Positions 58,464 through 64,000 of a stretch of DNA of 64,000 nucleotides are shown here, piece by piece. Numbering within the stretch: position 1 is the stretch's first letter; each line of letters opens with the position of its first letter. This DNA is from G963676795 sp963677215 (GTDB taxonomy: Bacteria; Desulfobacterota; Desulfuromonadia; Desulfuromonadales; Geopsychrobacteraceae). The notes below the pieces were generated by a model. The model was not told the origin of the DNA. It saw nothing but the letters and a program-made list of their open reading frames with translations, and did no database searches. A program made the translations under genes and the position numbers. The DNA lies in the NCBI GenBank assembly GCA_963677215.1, contig OY781919.1, positions 3,720,001-3,784,000 of the forward strand, written 5' to 3'.

Positions 58464-59468
58464 ATGAAGGGCTACAAGCTGTCTGGTTTCATGCTATTTG
58501 TTTTACTGATTATCGCTTCACCTCTTATTGCTGCGGATTATCCAACCCGCGACCTGCAGGGCGTCATCATGTGGGGCGCTGGCGGCTCGACTGACAATTT
58601 TGCCCGTGCCGTCACTCCGAATGTCGAACCGGCCCTCGGCAAGGACATCGTCCTGACCAACAAGCCGGGCGGAACCGGAGCCATTGCCACCCAGTTTGTC
58701 TACAGTAGCCGCTCCGATGGCTACACCCTGCTCTACGGTGCTGAAAACCCTCAGCTCTATGGAGTCCTCGGCCTTTCAAAGCTCAGCTATGATGATTTTT
58801 ATCCGGTCAACATCCTGGCTCGCGGTCAGGTTGTCATCATCACCCGTAACGACACACCATGGAAGACATTCAAGGATCTGATTGAAGACGCCCAGGCCAA
58901 TCCTGGCAAACTCAAAATGGGCACGACCGGTCCTGGCGGCGTCCCTTATGTTGTCGGCAAGCTGATGCAGACCGTCACCGGGTTTGATGTCGCATCGGTT
59001 CCTTTTGCCGGAGACGGCCCTGGTATCACCGCCCTGCTTGGTGGCCACATCGACTTCATGCCGACCGTTATCTCCGCCTCCAGCGAACACATCCGCGCCG
59101 GCCGCGTCAGAGCCCTGGCCGTCGTTGACTCTGCGCCAATAACCGTAGCCGGTGCAGAGATCGCACCGATAACCCAGGACTACCCGGCCTTTGATAAGTA
59201 TGTACCATGGGGACCGTTCTTTGGTGTCTGGTGTAAGAAAGATGTCCCTGACGACATCAAACAGAAACTGACCAGCGCCTTTGCCAGCGGCGCTTCTTCT
59301 GACCGCTTCAAGGAGTTCGTTGCCAACAACGAAGCCGTGCTGATGAACATCAGCGGTGATGAAGCACAAGCCTTCCTCGACAAGTGGCGCTCCATCACCA
59401 CCTGGCTGCTCCACGATGCGGGTGCAACCAAGGTTTCCCCAGAAAAACTGGGCATTCCTAAACCATAA
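58464..59468 (+). CDS. tctC: Tripartite tricarboxylate transporter substrate-binding protein (TctC/Bug family)
   Basis: 334 aa. Signal peptide MKGYKLSGFMLFVLLIIASPLIAA, then the Bug fold: YPTRDLQGVIMWGAGGSTDNFARAV, NKPGGTGAIAT, KMGTTGPGGVPYVVGKLMQ, VPFAGDGPGITALLGGHID and RVRALAVVD. It captures a carboxylate-type ligand in the periplasm and delivers it to TctAB. A GGAGG site precedes the ATG. First of three transporter genes. Related transporters carry citrate, aromatic acids or sulfolactate, so the ligand is open. Confidence 0.9.
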   Translation: MKGYKLSGFMLFVLLIIASPLIAADYPTRDLQGVIMWGAGGSTDNFARAVTPNVEPALGKDIVLTNKPGGTGAIATQFVYSSRSDGYTLLYGAENPQLYGVLGLSKLSYDDFYPVNILARGQVVIITRNDTPWKTFKDLIEDAQANPGKLKMGTTGPGGVPYVVGKLMQTVTGFDVASVPFAGDGPGITALLGGHIDFMPTVISASSEHIRAGRVRALAVVDSAPITVAGAEIAPITQDYPAFDKYVPWGPFFGVWCKKDVPDDIKQKLTSAFASGASSDRFKEFVANNEAVLMNISGDEAQAFLDKWRSITTWLLHDAGATKVSPEKLGIPKP

Positions 59469-59558
59469 GCTGAACCTGAAATACCCCTCCTGCCCCGCTC
59501 AAAACAAGGCGGGAGGGGGCTTTAATGTGCATGACGAAAGAAAGTGAGAGAACCGCCC

Positions 59559-60032
59559 ATGAGTCACCATGAGAGCAACAGGCTCCGTGCCGGAGAAAGC
59601 TATTACGACCTGCTGATCCTGCTGGCCAGTATCGTTCTGCTGGTTATCGCCTACCGTATTTCCGGCTTCAAGATCAGCGCACCGGGCACCTTCCCCCTGG
59701 CTTCGACCACCGTCATGGTCGCTGCCATGCTGACCGTCATCTGGAGTAACCGCAAAAGAAAGCGGGCCACCGAGGACGGCTTCGGCGCTGAGATCAGACA
59801 GATGCTCCACGAGGTCTTCACCCGCGACTTTGTCGTCTACGCCATCCTCTGTATCGCCTACGTGGCTCTGATTCAGCCGACCCACTTCCTGCCCAGCTCC
59901 TTTGTCTTCTTGGTCGCCTCGATCTTCTTTCTCAAAGGGGGCGGGCCGCTCAAGGCAGTTCTGGTCAGCGCCGGAACCCTGGCCTGCATCTACCTGATCT
60001 TTCTCTACTTCTTTCAAGTCCTGCTGCCATAA
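59559..60032 (+). CDS. tctB: Tripartite tricarboxylate transporter small membrane subunit
   Basis: 157 aa with four predicted membrane helices (YYDLLILLASIVLLVIAY, TFPLASTTVMVAAML, FVVYAILCIAYVALI and VSAGTLACIYLIFLYFF), the TctB pattern. The start is ATG at 59559; a GTG at 59544 would add five residues. It sits 90 nt after tctC and 18 nt before tctA. Confidence 0.88.
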   Translation: MSHHESNRLRAGESYYDLLILLASIVLLVIAYRISGFKISAPGTFPLASTTVMVAAMLTVIWSNRKRKRATEDGFGAEIRQMLHEVFTRDFVVYAILCIAYVALIQPTHFLPSSFVFLVASIFFLKGGGPLKAVLVSAGTLACIYLIFLYFFQVLLP

Positions 60033-60050
60033 AGATAAAGGGGTATTTAC

Positions 60051-61562
60051 GTGACAGAACATGCTTTTTCCTATTTCTTCATGGCCTGGACCAACTGGCA
60101 GCTGCTGCTCTTAACCGCGGGCGGCACCTTCGCCGGCATCTATATCGGCGCGATTCCGGGCCTGTCGGTCACCATGGCGGTCTCGATCCTGATCTCCTTT
60201 ACCTTCTCCTGGGATATCAACGCGGCTCTGGCCCTGATGGTCGGGGTCTTCATGGGCGGGGTCTATGGTGGTTCGCGCTCGGCGATCCTGCTCAATATCC
60301 CGGGCGCGCCGTCGTCAATCTCTACCAGCTTTGACGGCTTTCCGCTGGCCCAGCGCGGTGAGGCCGGCCAGGCGATCGGCATCAGTACCGTGATTTCCGG
60401 TGTCGGCGGTTTTATCGGCATCATCGTCCTGGCCGTGGCGGCACCGACGGTGGCCGAGTTCGCCCTCAAGTTCGCCCCGCGCGACTACCTGCTCTTAGCC
60501 CTGATGGGACTCTTGCTGGTCGGCTCGCTGTCCGGTGAATCGATGGCTAAGGGGATCTTTGCCGGGGCCCTGGGCGTGACCCTGGGAATGGTCGGCATGG
60601 ACCCGATGACTGCGGAAGGACGTTTCACCTTCGGCACCATCTCCCTGTTAGGCGGCATCCACTTCGTCATCGCCATGATCGGCCTGTTCGGCGTGGCCGA
60701 GGCGCTGTTTCAGCTGCACACCATCAAGAGTAAACCGGTCAAGCAGGATGTCAGCAAGATCGTGCCGTCCTGGAAGGTCATTCTCAAGTATCTGCCGCTG
60801 TCGATCCGCACCTCGTTGATCGGGGTCATCATCGGCGCGTTGCCGGGAACCGGCGGCGATATCGCCTCGCTGATGGCCTACGACCATGCCAAACGCACAG
60901 TCAAGAACCCGTCGCGCCCCTTTGGCGAGGGCGCCTATGAGGGGCTGATCGCCCCGGAATCGGCCAATAACGCGGCGGTCGGCGGCTCCTATATTCCGAT
61001 GCTGACCCTGGGCATTCCGGGTGATGCGGTCACCGCGGTGTTTATCGGTGCGCTGTTCATCCACGGTCTCAAGCCGGGTCCGATGATGATGGTCGACACC
61101 CCGCACATGTTCTGGTTCATGGTCGGCAACCTGGTGCTGGCCAACATCTTCATGGTCGTCTTCGGCCTGACCGGCATCCGCATCTTCGCCAAGCTGGTCG
61201 AGATCAAGAAAGGGATCCTAATCCCCTGCATCATCGTCCTGTCGGTGGTCGGAACCTACTCGATCAACAACAACATGACCGACGTCTACTGGATGCTCGC
61301 CTTCGGCATCTTCGGCTACCTGTTCAAGATGTTCGGCTACCAGGTCGCCCCGATCATCCTCGGCATCATTCTGGGCCCTTTGATGGACAGCTCCTACCGC
61401 CAGGCGATCATGTCGACCCAGAACAACTTCGGGCTGTTCCTCCTGGACCTGGTCAGAAACCCGATCACCTGCGTCCTGACTATCATCGTCCTGTTCATGA
61501 TTCTCTCCAACACAAGACTCTGGCCGGTGATCAAAGGATTGTTTTTCAAAAAACAGCAATAA
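60051..61562 (+). CDS. tctA: Tripartite tricarboxylate transporter large membrane subunit
   Basis: 503 aa with about 11-12 membrane helices. TctA signatures: AGIYIGAIPGLSVTMAVSILISFTF, GVYGGSRSAILLNIPGAPSSISTSFDGFPLAQRGEAGQAIGIS and IGALPGTGGDIASLMAYDHAKR with ESANNAAVGGSYIPMLTLGIPGDAVTAVFIGAL. The start is GTG at 60051 with AAAGGGG upstream. Codon use is noticeably more GC-rich at third positions than in the neighbours. Confidence 0.94.
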   Translation: MTEHAFSYFFMAWTNWQLLLLTAGGTFAGIYIGAIPGLSVTMAVSILISFTFSWDINAALALMVGVFMGGVYGGSRSAILLNIPGAPSSISTSFDGFPLAQRGEAGQAIGISTVISGVGGFIGIIVLAVAAPTVAEFALKFAPRDYLLLALMGLLLVGSLSGESMAKGIFAGALGVTLGMVGMDPMTAEGRFTFGTISLLGGIHFVIAMIGLFGVAEALFQLHTIKSKPVKQDVSKIVPSWKVILKYLPLSIRTSLIGVIIGALPGTGGDIASLMAYDHAKRTVKNPSRPFGEGAYEGLIAPESANNAAVGGSYIPMLTLGIPGDAVTAVFIGALFIHGLKPGPMMMVDTPHMFWFMVGNLVLANIFMVVFGLTGIRIFAKLVEIKKGILIPCIIVLSVVGTYSINNNMTDVYWMLAFGIFGYLFKMFGYQVAPIILGIILGPLMDSSYRQAIMSTQNNFGLFLLDLVRNPITCVLTIIVLFMILSNTRLWPVIKGLFFKKQQ

Positions 61563-61647
61563 ACCTCAGCAGTGTCAAGGACAGGACAACTGCACCCCGT
61601 CGCACGTCCTATCCTGCAACATGTCGTACCTTTTAGTAGTATTTAGA

Positions 61648-61676
61648 TTGACACATAAACGATGAAAGCATATTCT
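61648..61676 (+). promoter_or_regulatory. Predicted promoter of the aldehyde dehydrogenase gene
   Basis: TTGACA (61648-61653), 17-nt spacer, TATTCT (61671-61676), about 114 nt before the start, so this gene has its own promoter behind tctA. Confidence 0.6.
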
Positions 61677-61789
61677 AACATTCAGGATCAAATCCTTACT
61701 GCTAGGTCACACTTAAGCAGTTTTGAAATATTAACAAACTTTAGATCGGTCTCGTTTGAACTAAACAAAAGGCAATAAGGAGTTGACAC

Positions 61790-63223
61790 ATGGCAAAAGC
61801 AGCAAAAACTTTGACTGAAGAAGAGAAACAGAAAGTTGACGAATTATTCGTTCGCGCCCGTGCCGCGCAGGCTCAGATAGAAAATATCGATCAAGAGACG
61901 ATCGACCGCGCTGTTCAGGCTGTAGCCTGGGCCGCGGCCAACGAAAAGACCTTCACCCGGCTGGCTCAGATGGGCGTCGATGAAAGCGGTCTCGGTGACC
62001 GTGCCGGCCGCCCCTACAAAAGAGCCAAGATCATCGGCATTCTGCGCGACTGCCTGCGGCAGAAAAGCGTTGGCATTATCGAAGAGATCCCGGAAAAAGG
62101 AATCACCAAATATGGCAAGCCGGTTGGCGTTGTCGCCTGCCTGATTCCGACTACCAACCCGGCCCTGACACCGCCGACCAATGGTCTTTATTCTCTCAAG
62201 GCGCGTAACGCAACGATCTTCGCTCCACACCCACGCAGCAAGCAGACCACCTTTGAAACCATCGCCGTTATGCGCGCCGCATTAAAAAAAGTCGGCCTGC
62301 CGGAAGACCTGTTCCTATGCATCGACAAACCAAGCATTCCATCTTCCCAGTACCTGATGAGTCAGGCCGACCTGTCGATCGCTACCGGCGGCCCAGCCAT
62401 GGTCCAGGCCGCCTACAGCTCCGGTAAACCGGTTTACGGGGTCGGTGCCGGTAACGCCACCATGTGCTTTGACGAAACGACCGCTCAGGATGTCAAGACC
62501 GCAGCGATGAACGTCCGCTTAAGTAAAACAGCTGACTACGGTTCCGGCTGCAGTGCGGACGGCAACCTGATGATTCACGACAGCGTTTACGCCGACATGC
62601 TTGAATGCCTGCAAGCTGAAGGTGGTTACCTGTGTAATGCAGAAGAGAAAGCCAAACTGACCAAAGTCCTCTGGGATGACGAGCTACATCGCAATGTCGA
62701 TACCGTCGCCTGCTCGGCCCAGTCGATTGCCGAAAAAGCCGGTTTCAGCATTCCGGAAGACCGCTGCATGCTGCTCTGCGAAGAGGACAACATCGGCCCC
62801 GAGTATCCCTGGTGCAAAGAGAAGATGGCGCCGGTCATCGGCATCTTCAAGTACAGCGGCAGCTATGACAAAGCCATCGAACGGCTGCAGGAGATCTACA
62901 AAGTCGGCGGTCGCGGCCATTCCTGCGGTATTTACAGCTTCAATGACGAGCATGTCCACATGCACGCCATGGCCATGCCGGTCAGCCGGGTTATGGTTCG
63001 CCAGCCACAATCCAAGGCCAACTCCGGGTCTCTGACCAACGGCATGCCGATGACCTCAAGTATGGGATGCGGCACCTGGGGCGGCAATATCACCAACGAA
63101 AACGTTCACCTCAAACACTATATGAACGTCACCTGGGTCAGCCGGCCGATTCCAGAAGATCGTCCGAGCGATGAAGAACTGTTCGGCGAGTTTTACAACG
63201 ATCAATCTCTTGTCTTCGAATGA
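61790..63223 (+). CDS. Acylating aldehyde dehydrogenase, sulfoacetaldehyde dehydrogenase-like
   Basis: 477 aa. The EutE/AdhE-type fold without an alcohol dehydrogenase half: KYGKPVGVVACLIPTTNPALTPP, ATGGPAMVQAAYSSGKPVYGVGAGN and the catalytic Cys in GSGCSADGN. The arrangement (KSVGIIEE..., SSG-PxxGVGAGN, CS-x2-N) recalls acylating sulfoacetaldehyde dehydrogenases (SauS-type) more than acetaldehyde dehydrogenases, but this is from memory, not a search. It converts an aldehyde and CoA to acyl-CoA with NAD(P). AAGGAG lies 7 nt before the ATG. Confidence 0.85.
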   Translation: MAKAAKTLTEEEKQKVDELFVRARAAQAQIENIDQETIDRAVQAVAWAAANEKTFTRLAQMGVDESGLGDRAGRPYKRAKIIGILRDCLRQKSVGIIEEIPEKGITKYGKPVGVVACLIPTTNPALTPPTNGLYSLKARNATIFAPHPRSKQTTFETIAVMRAALKKVGLPEDLFLCIDKPSIPSSQYLMSQADLSIATGGPAMVQAAYSSGKPVYGVGAGNATMCFDETTAQDVKTAAMNVRLSKTADYGSGCSADGNLMIHDSVYADMLECLQAEGGYLCNAEEKAKLTKVLWDDELHRNVDTVACSAQSIAEKAGFSIPEDRCMLLCEEDNIGPEYPWCKEKMAPVIGIFKYSGSYDKAIERLQEIYKVGGRGHSCGIYSFNDEHVHMHAMAMPVSRVMVRQPQSKANSGSLTNGMPMTSSMGCGTWGGNITNENVHLKHYMNVTWVSRPIPEDRPSDEELFGEFYNDQSLVFE

Positions 63224-63229
63224 CACAAA

Positions 63230-63261
63230 GAGTCCCGGTTCATGCTGATGGACCGGGACTC
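63230..63261. other. Hairpin after the aldehyde dehydrogenase gene
   Basis: A perfect 10-bp stem, GAGTCCCGGT (63230-63239) with ACCGGGACTC (63252-63261), 12-nt loop, without a T-run. It could slow 3' decay of the dehydrogenase mRNA or separate its expression from the isomerase gene downstream. Confidence 0.6.
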
Positions 63262-63347
63262 GCAGAAGTAAAGCAGAGGCAGCTATGTTTGAAATCTCTG
63301 ACTATCAACAGAAGAAAGGGCAACAACCTCGAGGTGGAGGTAAGCCA

Positions 63348-64000
63348 ATGAAACAGGAATATTCCCTGGCCCATCTGACCGTGCTTGAGTGCTCACCAGC
63401 CGAGATGGTCCGGATTGCCGCAAAGACCGGATATGACTATGTCAGCATCAGGCTGATCCCTCTGGGAATTCCGGGGGAAAGAGCATTTCTGCCGCAGGAC
63501 AAGCAGATGGTCAGGGAGATGAAGAACGCACTGAACGAGACCGGGGTAAAATTTCTCGATCTCGAACTGGCCCGGATTCTTCCGGACAATTCTCCCCAGG
63601 ACTATATCGCTGCGATGGAGCTGGCCGCCGAGCTTGGCGCCAGACATGTGATTTCCAGTGCCTGGACAAATGTCCGCGATGACAGAAATTTTGTCATCGA
63701 ACGTTATGCCGAGATCTGTGAACTGGCCAGCCCCTTCAGGATGACCGTCGAACTCGAATTTCCGACCTTTTCGAGACTCGAGAATCTTCAGGAAGCGGCC
63801 GATATCGTTCGCAGCGCCAATGCAGCCAACTGTGGCATCCTGCTGGACACACTCTACCTGCATTTCACCGGCTGTCCGGTCGATGAGATCAAGAACATCC
63901 CCCCTGAGTGGATCCACTTTCTGCACATCTGTGACACAGTTCCTGAAGTTCCGGATACCCGCGAAGGGAAAATTCATATCGCCAGGGATGACAGGCGCTA
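63348..64000 (+). CDS. Sugar phosphate isomerase/epimerase-like TIM barrel, partial
   Basis: 217 codons to the window edge; the 3' end is missing. The sequence (LAHLTVLECSPAEMVRIAAKTGYDYVSIRL, KNALNETGVKFLDLELARI, MAAELAAELGARHVISSAW reading approximately, VELEFPTFSRLENLQEAADIV, CGILLDTLYLHFTG, IHFLHICDT) fits the xylose-isomerase-like / AP-endonuclease-2 barrel with its metal-binding Glu, Asp and His residues. I chose the ATG at 63348 because GGTGGAGG lies 7 nt upstream and the barrel begins there; an in-frame ATG at 63285 would add 21 residues. Probably the next gene of the catabolic locus. Confidence 0.82.
   Translation, partial: MKQEYSLAHLTVLECSPAEMVRIAAKTGYDYVSIRLIPLGIPGERAFLPQDKQMVREMKNALNETGVKFLDLELARILPDNSPQDYIAAMELAAELGARHVISSAWTNVRDDRNFVIERYAEICELASPFRMTVELEFPTFSRLENLQEAADIVRSANAANCGILLDTLYLHFTGCPVDEIKNIPPEWIHFLHICDTVPEVPDTREGKIHIARDDRR

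Overview
The window looks like a chromosomal segment of an anaerobic deltaproteobacterium of the Desulfuromonadales type (Desulfuromonas, Geopsychrobacter or Pelobacter-like). The main reasons are the tig-clpP-clpX-lon-HU block, the anaerobic-type thiamine operon that uses ThiH, a fused AroK-AroB, several sigma-54 regulators, a regulator carrying an [FeFe]-hydrogenase-like domain, and protein families common in that group (DUF6178, DUF3467, DUF4080). No rRNA or long marker is present, so the genus is inferred. I saw no phage, insertion sequence or CRISPR array.

Layout. 1-5870: a minus-strand one-carbon operon, folD-metV-metF-gcvT-gcvH-gcvPA-gcvPB, linking glycine cleavage to methylene-tetrahydrofolate chemistry. 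5892-7396: yggT-divIVA-yggU-fmdB. 7519-9927: aroG (DAHP synthase) convergent with three genes of poorly known function. 10025-13848: a thiamine operon (thiF-S-G-H-E) behind a TPP riboswitch with a readable terminator/antiterminator switch. 13851-20805: six tRNAs, HU, Lon, ClpX, ClpP and trigger factor, all on the minus strand. 20863-26994: an envelope signalling operon of a hybrid-like histidine kinase, an LVIVD beta-propeller protein, a TonB-like protein interrupted by an in-frame TGA, and a protein with repeated DPF motifs. 27154-38348: DUF6178, an OmpA-type porin, two radical SAM enzymes, a CAAX-type protease, an ACP phosphodiesterase, a TPR protein, a peptidase T-like enzyme and a PHP phosphatase.

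38566-45585 holds the most interesting part. Two oligopeptide ABC ATPase genes without permeases are followed by a sigma-54 activator whose sensor half is an [FeFe]-hydrogenase-like domain with all four H-cluster cysteines. Three near-identical 18-bp operator-like sites (TGTG-N10-CACA type) flank this gene. One lies in its own promoter. The other two lie 31 bp apart just behind the gene, upstream of a near-perfect -24/-12 promoter. That promoter faces no protein gene but a stretch of about 96 nt ending in a strong terminator, which looks like a sigma-54-dependent small RNA. PtsP, enzyme I of the nitrogen PTS, follows. I read this as a redox- or hydrogen-responsive regulator controlling a small RNA; it is inferred from sequence only.

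45669-55306: pyruvate carboxylase, a SprA-like putative metalloprotease, an orphan NtrC-type response regulator, TypA/BipA and AroKB. 55340-64000: a catabolic locus with an IclR regulator, an HMG-CoA-lyase-like enzyme and a zinc dehydrogenase facing a tripartite tricarboxylate transporter (TctC-B-A), an acylating aldehyde dehydrogenase resembling sulfoacetaldehyde dehydrogenases, and a TIM-barrel isomerase cut by the window edge.
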